Below, piece by piece: positions 16,943 to 25,202 of a stretch of DNA of 64,000 nt. Under the pieces are notes generated by a model. That model ran no database searches. It saw only the letters and a list, made by a program, of their open reading frames with translations, and was not told the origin of the DNA. The position numbers were made by a program, and so were the translations under genes. Source of the DNA: JAJACP01 sp964350245 (GTDB taxonomy: Bacteria > Chlamydiota > Chlamydiia > Chlamydiales > JAAKFR01); assembly GCA_964350245.1 (NCBI GenBank), contig CAYGJC010000006.1:1-64000 (forward strand). The letters are read 5' to 3'. Every line of letters begins with the position of its first letter. Within the stretch, counting starts at the first letter, position 1.

Positions 16943-18253
16943 TCAGGTATTGATATCGCTGATTTGCAAAACAGTATCTAACTCAAGGGAGAGAGGTAAC
17001 CCCTCCAGCCCAGCACGGAAGACCTCTTTAGTTTGAAGTGGGAACTCCTCATACTTAAAAGGATTCTCTTGTCTCTCAGCAGCATCCCGAAAAACCACAG
17101 CCCTGGCATAGGCTTTAAGCTGTGGCATGAGTTCTTGAGCGCCCCTTGCTTGAGCTTCGCTTGCTGCATCATACAACCTTTGATTCTCATTTGCTTCTTT
17201 AAGGGCCTCTTGAGATTTCGNNNNNNNNNNNNNNNNNNNNNNNNNNNNNNNNNNNNNNNNNNNNNNNNNNNNNNNNNNNNNNNNNNNNNNNNNNNNNNNN
17301 NNNNNNNNNNNNNNNNNNNNAAGAATTTCTTCCGGAGTGTCTCGAACGGCTGAATCGTTTTTAAGTTCTGCGTCAAACTTCGCCTCTCGAGCCTCCTGGA
17401 GACGAGTTAAATCTTGGCGTTTAGCATCAATTTGATGTTGAAGCTTGCCGAGTGCTTGCTGTTTTTCCGTTACGGCATTCACACTTGCCTTGTAGGCTTG
17501 AGCAGTGCTTTTTTGGCTTGTTATAAGCCCAGGCAAACTCGTTTGCACATCTCTGAGACGTTGTGGAATTGCTTCTTTCAATGCTTCTTGAGCTTCGGTT
17601 TCACGCCTGGCAAATTCATCCTTGATCGCCTTAAGCTCTTGGTGAACTACTTCCATCTCCGGTAAACCAAGAGCTTCCAACCGCGCATGCAGTTCAAATA
17701 ACTCTCGATTAGAGGTGCTTTGGGAAATCGAAACACCCTGAGCAACAACATCCAAAGCTTGCTTTTCTACTGTATTCAACTGCTCTAAGCGTTTATCCCT
17801 TTCCTGATGGCAGTTCTCTGGTAAATCCTCACTCAGAGCCTCTCTTCGAGCAGCCACGTCCTTCAAAAATCCTGCTACGTCTCCTTCAGACAATTTTTCT
17901 GCTCTAGCCTGAAGCTCTGCTTCCCTATGACCAAATAGGCGTTCTAAATTCTCTTTTGAAGGCTGCACCGTTCCTTCGTATAGGTCCACGATTAAACCCC
18001 ACTCTAACGTATCGTCTGAACGGCTAGTAGAACTAAGAGAGGTCAAGCCCAAAACACTACTGATGGCAAACACGATCAGCTGCAAAATAGCCAGAATATC
18101 CTTTTCCTGAATGGCTTGGGAAATCCCCTTCTGAAAATCCAAAGTCGGATTTTCTCCAACCCGGGGCAGATCAGAAGTAGTCCCCGTTTCACTTTTAGCA
18201 TCAGTAGAAGGAGAAGGTGGTTGAGGTCTGTCGGGTCGTACTGGTCCAGCCAT
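16943..18253 (-). CDS. coiled-coil protein with N-terminal membrane segment (interrupted by assembly gap)
   Basis: Start ATG at 18253 (MAGPVRPDRPQPPSPS); the longer upstream frame runs through AT-rich promoter DNA and is rejected. A Pro/Ser/Thr-rich N-terminus leads to one hydrophobic segment at ~50-72 (ILAILQLIVFAISSVLGL). A long charged helical region follows, likely coiled coil (QALGKLQHQIDAKRQDL). 100 N's at 17221-17320 fall inside the helical part, so the real length is unknown, although the frame continues on both sides. The topology suits an Inc-like or type III secreted protein, as inference. It is divergent from copA with an 84-base AT-rich spacer. Confidence 0.65.
   Translation of the reverse strand: MAGPVRPDRPQPPSPSTDAKSETGTTSDLPRVGENPTLDFQKGISQAIQEKDILAILQLIVFAISSVLGLTSLSSTSRSDDTLEWGLIVDLYEGTVQPSKENLERLFGHREAELQARAEKLSEGDVAGFLKDVAARREALSEDLPENCHQERDKRLEQLNTVEKQALDVVAQGVSISQSTSNRELFELHARLEALGLPEMEVVHQELKAIKDEFARRETEAQEALKEAIPQRLRDVQTSLPGLITSQKSTAQAYKASVNAVTEKQQALGKLQHQIDAKRQDLTRLQEAREAKFDAELKNDSAVRDTPEEILXXXXXXXXXXXXXXXXXXXXXXXXXXXXXXXXXXKSQEALKEANENQRLYDAASEAQARGAQELMPQLKAYARAVVFRDAAERQENPFKYEEFPLQTKEVFRAGLEGLPLSLELDTVLQISDINT
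17221..17320. other. assembly gap (100 N)
   Basis: Exactly 100 unknown bases, the customary placeholder for a gap of unknown size. It lies inside the coiled-coil gene, where internal repeats may have prevented assembly. Confidence 0.99.
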
Positions 18254-18337
18254 AATTGTCTCGTATAACTTTATCTTAATTGTATTACTAAATAATAAAA
18301 TTGACAATTTATTAATTAAACATTAATTTAATATGTA

Positions 18338-20443
18338 ATGGATAAAACAGAGCTCAAAATCGAAGGGATGCACTGCGTCGCCTGTGAAAAAATCATCGGA
18401 GATGCGCTTAGGAAAGTGCCCGGTGTTGAGGAGGCTTCCGTTAGCTTCGTCTCACAAGAAGCGCACGTCACCGGAAGCGCCTTGCCTGAAGACCTCATAA
18501 AATCGGTACAATCAGTTGGTTATAATGCGCGCTCTGTTTATGGAACGAGCGATGAGGATATCGAGCAAGGAGAAGCTCTTAACTTTAAAGTGCAGCTCGC
18601 TCTTGTCATCCTTTCGGCTCTCTTTACGATTCCGCTTTTCTTACAGATGGGAATCGACTTTGTCCCTCTTTGGGTTCAGTTTATCTTAGCTACAGTGGTT
18701 CAGTTTGGGTTTGGTTGGCGTTTTTACGTAGGAAGCTATTGGGCATTAAAGACTTTTACCGGAAACATGGACCTTTTGATCGGACTGGGGACCTCCGCTG
18801 CCTATTTTTTCAGCGCAGTTGTGTTCATTTTTGCTCTTCCTCACCACGTTTACTTTGAGGCGAGTGCCTCGATTATCACGCTGGTCCTCTTAGGACGACT
18901 ACTTGAGCTACGCACACAAAGAAAAGCCTCAGGAGCCATCAAAGCCCTTCTCAAGCTGCAACCGAAGCTCGCCCGGGTTAAGCAGGATGGCGAATGGGTG
19001 ATGCTCCCCATTGAGAAGATTCAGGTAGGGCAGGTCTTTCACGTCCGCCCAGGAGAAAAAGTGCCCATTGACGGAAAAGTAGTGGAAGGGGAAACACATA
19101 TCGATGAATCCCTTCTGACAGGTGAGAGTATTCCGGTTCACAAGCAGGTAGGGGCATCTTTGATTGGCGGCACCCAAAATCAGCAAGGCTCTATCATAGG
19201 CAAAGCAACAGCTGTGGGTGCCGATACCGCTCTTTCTGCTATTATTCGTCTCGTACGTGATGCTCAAGGATCACGCGCTCCCATTCAAAAGCTTGCGGAT
19301 CAAATTTCAGCTATTTTTGTGCCGGTTGTGGTGATCATTGCTCTACTTTCTTTTGTTCTTTGGTGGGGATTGGCACGTGATTTTACCGAAGCTCTCATCA
19401 ATGCAGTGGCTGTTTTAGTGATTGCGTGTCCCTGCGCGCTGGGCATGGCCACACCCACAGTGATCATGGTGGCCACCGGACGGGGAGCGCGGGCCGGCAT
19501 TTTGGTTAAAAACGCTGAGGCGCTCCAGCTAGCAGAGAAACTCTCTATTCTAGCGGTCGACAAAACAGGGACGCTCACAGAGGGAAAGCCGGCGCTCACC
19601 GATGTTATTCCGGATGAACCCCAAGTGCGCCGCCTGGCTGCCTCCTTGGAAGAGCATTCCGAGCATCCCATTGCAAGAGCCATTGTAGAGGGAGAAGAGC
19701 TTTTTTCCGTCACCGATTTTACGGCAGTTCCTGGAAAAGGTGTGCAAGGAAAAATAGAGGGAAAAAGCTACCAGGTGGGCTCTCTCAAATGGGCTCATGA
19801 GCGTGGACTTACCCTCGACTCTAAAGTGACAGACGCTCTAGAGAGCGATGGAAAAACCGTTGTCTGCGTAAGCGACGAGACAAAAATACTTGGTTATCTA
19901 GCCGTTGCCGATACCCTCCGCCCCCACTCCAAAGAGGGCATTCAAAAAATAAATAAGCTGGATATCGAGATCGTGATGTTGACGGGAGATCAGGAAAAAA
20001 CAGCACAAGCAATCGCAAAAGAGGCGGGCATTTCCACCTTTAAAGCCGAAATTTTACCCCAAGACAAAGCGAAAAACGTGGAGAGTCTAAGGCAAGGAGG
20101 CAAGCTTGTGGGGATGGTGGGAGATGGGGTCAACGATGCTCCGGCGCTTGCTGCTGCCGATGTCGGCATTGCGATGAGCTCAGGGACAGACATTGCCATG
20201 GAAGCCTCTGATATCACCTTGATGCGTAATGATATGCGTCAAGTTGCCGCAGCAATTGATCTATCAAGAGCGACCTTTCGGAAGGTAAGACAAAATCTTT
20301 TTTTTGCTTTTTTTTACAACAGCTTGGGAATTCCTCTTGCCGCTTTTGGTCTACTCAACCCGATTATTGCGGGAGCAGCAATGGCACTAAGTTCGCTTTG
20401 TGTCGTGAGTAATTCTCTTCTATTAAATCGATGGAAACCATAA
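18338..20443 (+). CDS. copA: Cu(+)-translocating P1B-type ATPase
   Basis: 701 residues. One N-terminal heavy-metal-binding domain carries GMHCVAC (10-16). The membrane metal site is C364-P365-C366 (ACPCALG), the phosphorylated aspartate is D408 (DKTGTLTEGKP), and the hinge is 'GDGVNDAPALAAADVG'. Copper(I) rather than zinc is indicated by YN in TM7 (FFYNSLG) and the M..SS pattern in TM8 (MALSSLCVVSN). The enzyme exports Cu(I) from the cytoplasm or loads cuproenzymes such as terminal oxidases. No Shine-Dalgarno is visible before ATG 18338; TTGACA at 18301 may be a -35 element close to the start. The hypothetical gene one base downstream is probably cotranscribed. Confidence 0.94.
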   Translation: MDKTELKIEGMHCVACEKIIGDALRKVPGVEEASVSFVSQEAHVTGSALPEDLIKSVQSVGYNARSVYGTSDEDIEQGEALNFKVQLALVILSALFTIPLFLQMGIDFVPLWVQFILATVVQFGFGWRFYVGSYWALKTFTGNMDLLIGLGTSAAYFFSAVVFIFALPHHVYFEASASIITLVLLGRLLELRTQRKASGAIKALLKLQPKLARVKQDGEWVMLPIEKIQVGQVFHVRPGEKVPIDGKVVEGETHIDESLLTGESIPVHKQVGASLIGGTQNQQGSIIGKATAVGADTALSAIIRLVRDAQGSRAPIQKLADQISAIFVPVVVIIALLSFVLWWGLARDFTEALINAVAVLVIACPCALGMATPTVIMVATGRGARAGILVKNAEALQLAEKLSILAVDKTGTLTEGKPALTDVIPDEPQVRRLAASLEEHSEHPIARAIVEGEELFSVTDFTAVPGKGVQGKIEGKSYQVGSLKWAHERGLTLDSKVTDALESDGKTVVCVSDETKILGYLAVADTLRPHSKEGIQKINKLDIEIVMLTGDQEKTAQAIAKEAGISTFKAEILPQDKAKNVESLRQGGKLVGMVGDGVNDAPALAAADVGIAMSSGTDIAMEASDITLMRNDMRQVAAAIDLSRATFRKVRQNLFFAFFYNSLGIPLAAFGLLNPIIAGAAMALSSLCVVSNSLLLNRWKP

Positions 20444-20444
20444 A

Positions 20445-21449
20445 ATGGGAAGTATGTTTCTACAGCGTAAAGCGATCTATAATCTTCTTCAGATTAATCT
20501 GCCTAGAATCGAATCGGGCGAGCTTAGAGTTGCTGATTTACAGCCGTGGCAAACCCAAGATTATCGACTGCAGTCGACCGATAGTTTGATGGAGCAACTC
20601 CGGTCTCTTGGGATCACTTTTGACACCGTTGATTTTGCCGCTCTTGCAGAGAGGTATGAAGAACCGGAAGATCTGCTTGAGAGTGTGGCCCATGAGCGGG
20701 ATCCTTTGGAGCAAGATCGTGTCTTTCTCTTAATTTTTGAGTTATGGCGTCGTTTGTTTCCTGAGAAGCGTACCCTCTCGATTTTCTGTGACGAGCTCGA
20801 CTATCAGATGACACAGTATGATCTTGAGCATGAGAGTGATATCGCAGACACTCTGGAGTATTTGCTGCAGATTTTGGAAGAAAATGCCGACAAGGGTCTC
20901 GACCCGCAAGAGGTGTTTCAAACCATTCAGACGTATTGCGCTAATGAGGTCGAGAGTTTTCTTTTTGACTACATGCTTGCGCAGATTGAAGAGGGTAACC
21001 GCAGCTACGCTTCTGAGCTGCTTGAGGGGTTTACCCCTTTCTTGAGCGACATGCTTTGGTTTGACTATTTGCGCGCACGTATCGACTTTGTAGAAGATCC
21101 TGAACTAGGTTCTCATGAGTTTGAGCACTTGATCAAATGCGTTTCAGAAGAGACGAGCATTGATCTTGTGGAGGAGATGCTCTATTTCCTTGCCGATGCA
21201 GGTAGTTTTTTCTTATTTCATGACTTGGCGCAGAAGATGTTTGTTTTGATGGAAGTGGAAGAGGATTTCCGAGAGTTTTTGGAGATCTGCTACATTCACT
21301 TCGATCATCTGGAGTTGCGTGATCCGGGCATTGTGGTTTCTGAAATTTACCACCGTCGCAAGGAGATCGCCTCTGAAGAGCCTCTTTCAAAAGAGGATGC
21401 AGACGTTCAAAAGTTACGTGCGATTCTCGACCAAAAGCTCCATCTTTGA
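20445..21449 (+). CDS. acidic helical hypothetical protein downstream of copA
   Basis: 334 residues (ATG 20445, or 20454 three codons later), starting one base after the copA stop. It is strongly acidic with no signal peptide or membrane segment. Repeated Leu-rich helical stretches (TLEYLLQILEENADKGLD, FLFDYMLAQIEEGN, LVEEMLYFLADAGSFFLF) suggest a HEAT/TPR-like superhelix in the cytoplasm. I recognise no family. Its tight spacing implies cotranscription with the copper ATPase; I recall that the metal-ATPase gene of C. trachomatis is also followed by a hypothetical gene, so the pair may be conserved. Confidence 0.75.
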   Translation: MGSMFLQRKAIYNLLQINLPRIESGELRVADLQPWQTQDYRLQSTDSLMEQLRSLGITFDTVDFAALAERYEEPEDLLESVAHERDPLEQDRVFLLIFELWRRLFPEKRTLSIFCDELDYQMTQYDLEHESDIADTLEYLLQILEENADKGLDPQEVFQTIQTYCANEVESFLFDYMLAQIEEGNRSYASELLEGFTPFLSDMLWFDYLRARIDFVEDPELGSHEFEHLIKCVSEETSIDLVEEMLYFLADAGSFFLFHDLAQKMFVLMEVEEDFREFLEICYIHFDHLELRDPGIVVSEIYHRRKEIASEEPLSKEDADVQKLRAILDQKLHL

Positions 21450-21540
21450 TTCACAAGCTCCGATCAAGCACTGTATCTGATTGAAAAATTAGCATATCCT
21501 TTCTATAGTGTTTTAAAATTAACTTAATAAAGGATTTATG

Positions 21541-22962
21541 ATGGGCGCCGTTACAGCAACACATCAAGCTGGTGTATCACTTGTATCCTATCATGATGGT
21601 GAAGAGGATGATCTTCGAGCCAATGGCATTGTAGCTGCAGCAATAAAAGGCTCACAGGCTGCACTTCAAGCATTTGCTGCAATCGAAAACCCGGACATTA
21701 AACACGCAAAAGCTGATGGAGAGACTGGTGAAGCCTTAACTCAAGCTGAATTTGCTGCACGTATCGCTTGGACAGACTCTATCTATGGCAGAACAGTTAC
21801 CTTTCCCTGAGCTCCATCTAAACAAGAAGTGTGTCAAGCCTATGTTGACCTTATCCTCGCGTCAACTCACAACACTCCCTCTCAGAGGCTCACTGTTCTA
21901 CACACAGCCTCTTTTGCGGACTTATCCGCTATAGTGAGTAGCGCACAAGATGGCCAGCTAAGCAACACAACTTTTTTTACCTACGGTTCTGTCGACATGA
22001 TGTGGGGTCTTTCTAAGGGTGACTTCTCAGATTTTTTTCAACATGTGGAGAGGAGTGGCGCCACTCTTTATTTGGCCGAGAGATATCCATTTCTAGGTGA
22101 CAAAACACAGTAGAGTGAAAGTACAGCTCCTTTCACCTGTTGGGTAACAGAACATATAGATACAGAAGGAGGCTTGCGGAGGGTCAATGCAGGTAAAGAG
22201 AATTCTGCGAACATCCGAATGAAGCAAGCAGGCCGCATTCAACAGTATATCGTTGATGCACTAGAGCAACTCAAAGGTGATGATGAGAAGATCTCACTGC
22301 TCAAAGAACGCTATTTTGCGGTAATCAAAACCATGGGCTTGGATGAAGACGTGTTTGATATAAATCGTGTCCAAAAGCAACTTTGTACAGCTACTTTCAA
22401 AGACGATGAGACCTATACAGCGTTTAAACAAAGCCTTAAGACTCTAGAAACATGCCTACAGGAATCATTAGAAGGGACAAAAAATGTCGGTTACGTTCCC
22501 CGTTCTTTTAATATCTATGCCAGCACCTCACTCTACTCCCAGGTATTGATTGCCGATCAGATCCCTGCGCTAATTGCTGCTGAAAAGATCGAGGGAAGAG
22601 CAGAAAAGGGCACTGCTGCGCAGGCATTCCAGGTTAAATACGCAGGCCACAAAGATCGATATCCCGTGTATGAACTTGATACCAGTTCAAACGTGCATTA
22701 CTTAGACACTAAACGTAGGTACCCTGAACAAAATGAGCAGGTTACCGAAAGGAACATGGAGTATATTGATTTGTGCTCCGCATGGGCCCTCTTGGAAGAT
22801 CCGAGTCTGTTCAGTGCCCAAAAGAAAGGTGAGGTCCTTGCTGATCCGGAGTTTCAGATAATGGCTTATACACTGATCGAAAAGGTCGAAAACAACGGCT
22901 ACGCTCTACCTAAAAGTGTGGAGCGATTCAAGGAAGAGCAGGCCGCAACCACCCAAATGTAA
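21541..22962 (+). pseudogene. hypothetical gene interrupted by two in-frame stop codons
   Basis: One continuous frame of 474 codons from ATG 21541 (AAAGGA six bases upstream) to TAA 22960-22962 is broken only by TGA at 21808-21810 (codon 90) and TAG at 22111-22113 (codon 191). There is no frameshift, and coding character is the same on both sides of each stop, so this is one ancestral gene. Translated parts include 'IKGSQAALQAFAAIENPD', 'GSVDMMWGLSKGDFSDFFQH' and a helical C-terminal part of ~260 residues. No family is recognised; size and lack of a signal suggest a cytoplasmic or type III-secreted protein. It is either a young pseudogene (C-to-T changes at CGA and CAG would explain both stops) or a gene needing readthrough. 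Confidence 0.7.
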
Positions 22963-22998
22963 AGAGTGGGTGGGCTTGAACACACAAGTCCACTCTTT
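22961..22998. terminator. bidirectional hairpin between convergent genes
   Basis: AAAGAGTGG (22961-22969) pairs perfectly with CCACTCTTT (22990-22998); an inner CTTG/CAAG extends the stem. It fills the space between two convergent stop codons. The short A and T flanks work in both directions, so it is a weak but well-placed terminator. Confidence 0.5.
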
Positions 22999-24340
22999 AG
23001 TATCTGCTTAGCACATAACGTACAGAGGGACCTTTTCCGATTCGCCTTAATTTACCGTCTTGCATTAAGTCCTTGAGCCTGCGAGTAACCGTATTTCTTG
23101 AAACCCCAAGAAATTCCATTAAGTCTTTGATTTTAACTTCTCCTCGCACCTTTACAAAATCTAGGATGTCTTGCTTTTCTGATCGATTACGCGCTCTTTG
23201 AGGTTCGAAAAAAAAGGTTATCTTCACAAAATCTCCCCCCTCAGCATATTCAGGCTTTCGCAGCCCCGCACGCCTACAACTGTCAAAAATAAGCCGAATG
23301 CCTCTGCCCAACTTTTCAACCAACCCCGCTCTTCTTGCCAACCTGGCAATCACTGGATTTCTAAGATAAGTCGTTCCGTCTCCAAGTTGTTGTACATCAA
23401 CAACCCCTGGAAAGCAACCTGGGCTAAAAATTTCAAGGCGGTGCTCATAAAGGGCCATTTTTACGGCTCCCGGAATGGAATACTTTCTATGAATGAGCGC
23501 ATTTAAAATCGCTTCCCTTAAAGCCTCTATCGGTAACGGCAACGAGCGCTTGAGATAGACACCCTTAAGAGCAAACCCTCCTTTCAGCCAGGAGACAAGA
23601 AGTTCAAATGCCTTTTCAGCTAACTGAGGGATCGGCCCTGTGAGTTCCTCAGTTCTGAGAATTTCTCTCCCTTTGTTTCCTTGAAATTGTGTACAAAGAA
23701 CCACAGCCTCCGAAATATAGTCCTCTGGGGAGTCACAAAAAAACAGGGTGCCTCCAACTGTAGGGGCATATCTCTCTTGATTTGCGGGGTATGTTGTGAC
23801 GATTTTATCTGCAAGCAGTCGTTTTTCACTCACACGCTTTTCGTAAAATGTATGAAGACGCTCTTTTGAAAGGATTTGCATCGACTCTCGTAAAGCCTCT
23901 TCGTCAAAAGTGATACGCTGCCCCTCTCGAATCAGATCATGTACATACTCTTCATTCGCCTTCCTTGTGCTTGAGCCCACCCTGATATACACTCCTCTTG
24001 GAATCCCTTCTGACTTCAAAAAGTAAGGCTTTTTTGGGCTTGGAGGAATATCTATGATGAGGACAGAAACATCCCCAATCGCTTTCTCCCAAATTCTAGG
24101 CGCAAGCACCGGAGAAACAGAGTCGTAGATGCTATTGGGAAATTCATCGTACAATCGCTCCCTCTCTCTATCTTTTATTCCCTTGATTTCTCTTGTTGCA
24201 TCCTCTACACCAATCACAATCTGTCCTCCAAATCCATTCGCAAAAGCAATGCATGTCTTCACTAATATGCTAAATTTAGGGAGAGTTGATTTCAGCTCAA
24301 GATTTTTAGACTCTCTTTCCGGGTAAATATTTTTTTTCAT
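22997..24340 (-). CDS. AlbA_2/HATPase_c_4 domain putative transcriptional regulator
   Basis: 447 residues. The N-terminal AlbA_2 (Schlafen-like, formerly 'divergent AAA-4') domain begins with 'ESKNLELKSTLP' and contains 'AFANGFGGQIVIGVED' and 'PRGVYIRVGSSTRKA'. A middle GHKL-like ATPase region has 'ALREAILNALIHRKY' and 'GRGIRLIFDSCRRAG'. The C-terminus is a winged helix (IKDLMEFLGVSRNTVTRRLK). Such proteins are predicted regulators, often mis-annotated as RecG-like helicases, and are frequent in mobile accessory DNA. A 29-bp direct-repeat array just upstream (24362-24447) is a plausible operator for autoregulation. The neighbouring broken gene supports an accessory island here. Confidence 0.88.
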   Translation of the reverse strand: MKKNIYPERESKNLELKSTLPKFSILVKTCIAFANGFGGQIVIGVEDATREIKGIKDRERERLYDEFPNSIYDSVSPVLAPRIWEKAIGDVSVLIIDIPPSPKKPYFLKSEGIPRGVYIRVGSSTRKANEEYVHDLIREGQRITFDEEALRESMQILSKERLHTFYEKRVSEKRLLADKIVTTYPANQERYAPTVGGTLFFCDSPEDYISEAVVLCTQFQGNKGREILRTEELTGPIPQLAEKAFELLVSWLKGGFALKGVYLKRSLPLPIEALREAILNALIHRKYSIPGAVKMALYEHRLEIFSPGCFPGVVDVQQLGDGTTYLRNPVIARLARRAGLVEKLGRGIRLIFDSCRRAGLRKPEYAEGGDFVKITFFFEPQRARNRSEKQDILDFVKVRGEVKIKDLMEFLGVSRNTVTRRLKDLMQDGKLRRIGKGPSVRYVLSRY

Positions 24341-24361
24341 CTCAAAACGCTCTCAAGAAAA

Positions 24362-24447
24362 ATTGCACCAATTGCACCAATCATATCACAATTGCACCAA
24401 TTGCACCAATCATATCACAATTGCACCAAATGTATAGAATTGCACCA
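24362..24447 (+). repeat. 29-bp direct-repeat array, candidate operator
   Basis: The nonamer ATTGCACCA occurs six times, starting at 24362, 24371, 24391, 24400, 24420 and 24439. The first four belong to two full copies of a 29-bp unit (two nonamers plus TCATATCACA-type spacer, period exactly 29), followed by single nonamers. The array fills the gap between the AlbA_2-domain gene (start 24340) and the metallophosphoesterase stop (24452). Adjacent nonamers create CCAATTG half-palindromes. The position upstream of a DNA-binding-protein gene suggests cooperative repressor binding. Confidence 0.85.
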
Positions 24448-24451
24448 CGGG

Positions 24452-25195
24452 CTAGAGGACTTTGAGAGGCTTGAAGTCTAAGTAGTCACAAGAGGTGAGG
24501 TGATACTCTACTCCACGAGATGTTCCAAAAGGCAGCTCCCCTTGTCGTACATTATGCAGGTGCCCAAAGAGACAGATATCGACCCTATACTTTTCAAGCA
24601 GTTGGGAGGCGCGAGAGGGAGCCAGAGCTGCACTGATGGGTGGATAGTGGGTCATCACAAGGCGCTTGGAGGCTGAAGGATCCAGATTCTTTAAACTGAG
24701 CTCTAAACGCTCTAGCTCTCGGTTGAAAATCTTCTCCTGGTCAGGCTTGGCCTCCTTAGATGAGGAGACAGGACTCTCTCGAAAATCAATGTAAGCATTA
24801 AAGTCATACTCATCGGTATCCCAGAGACGCGCGCCCCCAATCGAGTACTCGTTCCAATTAAAGGCCGTATTCTGAATGAAGTGGATCGAAGGCGGCAAGA
24901 TCTGTCTTACCTTAGAAAGAGAGCTCCACCAGTAGTCGTGATTTCCTTTGATGATCACCTTAGTGCCGGGAAGCGCCTCGATCCAGTCGAGATCGATCTT
25001 GGCCTCTTCCAGACGCATCGCCCAAGAGATGTCACCTGCTATTAAGATAAGATCTTCGGAACCAATTACATTTAACCAATTGGTCTTGATTTTTTCAGCA
25101 TAGTCAGTCCATTCAGGGCCAAAAACCTCCATACTTTTTTCCGGAACACCAAAAGAGAGGTGCAGATCTGCGATCGCCCATATTGTCATGAGCAT
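24452..25195 (-). CDS. calcineurin-like metallophosphoesterase (COG1768 type)
   Basis: 247 residues from ATG 25195 (MLMTIWAIADLH); a longer frame would overlap glgC and add a non-family N-terminus. Metal ligands are visible as DLH (first motif), GDISW, GNHDYW, 'MTHYPP' and GHLH. 'TIWAIADLHLSF' plus 'FGPEWTDYAEKIKTNW' is typical of the small COG1768 phosphohydrolases of unknown substrate. It follows glgC with seven bases between them, the same pairing as I recall in Chlamydia (CT488-CT489), so the two are probably cotranscribed. Confidence 0.85.
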   Translation of the reverse strand: MLMTIWAIADLHLSFGVPEKSMEVFGPEWTDYAEKIKTNWLNVIGSEDLILIAGDISWAMRLEEAKIDLDWIEALPGTKVIIKGNHDYWWSSLSKVRQILPPSIHFIQNTAFNWNEYSIGGARLWDTDEYDFNAYIDFRESPVSSSKEAKPDQEKIFNRELERLELSLKNLDPSASKRLVMTHYPPISAALAPSRASQLLEKYRVDICLFGHLHNVRQGELPFGTSRGVEYHLTSCDYLDFKPLKVL

Positions 25196-25202
25196 GATTG
25201 TA

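Noticed and set aside
16943..18307. Longer start for the coiled-coil gene at 18307
   Set aside because: The added N-terminus is translated from AT-rich divergent promoter DNA and is atypical; ATG 18253 begins the Pro-rich coding composition.
21808..21810. Selenocysteine at the in-frame TGA
   Set aside because: No SECIS-like hairpin is evident just downstream, the site is not in a redox motif (TFP-stop-APS), and the same frame also has a TAG, which selenocysteine would not explain.
22997..24340. RecG helicase annotation
   Set aside because: No helicase motifs (Walker A GKT, DEAH/DExQ); the AlbA_2 plus HATPase_c_4 plus winged-helix order identifies the regulator family often mislabelled RecG-like.
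24362..24447. CRISPR-like short array
   Set aside because: Units are 9 and 29 bases with near-identical 'spacers' (TCATATCAC twice); there are no variable spacers and no cas genes. It is a tandem operator-like repeat.
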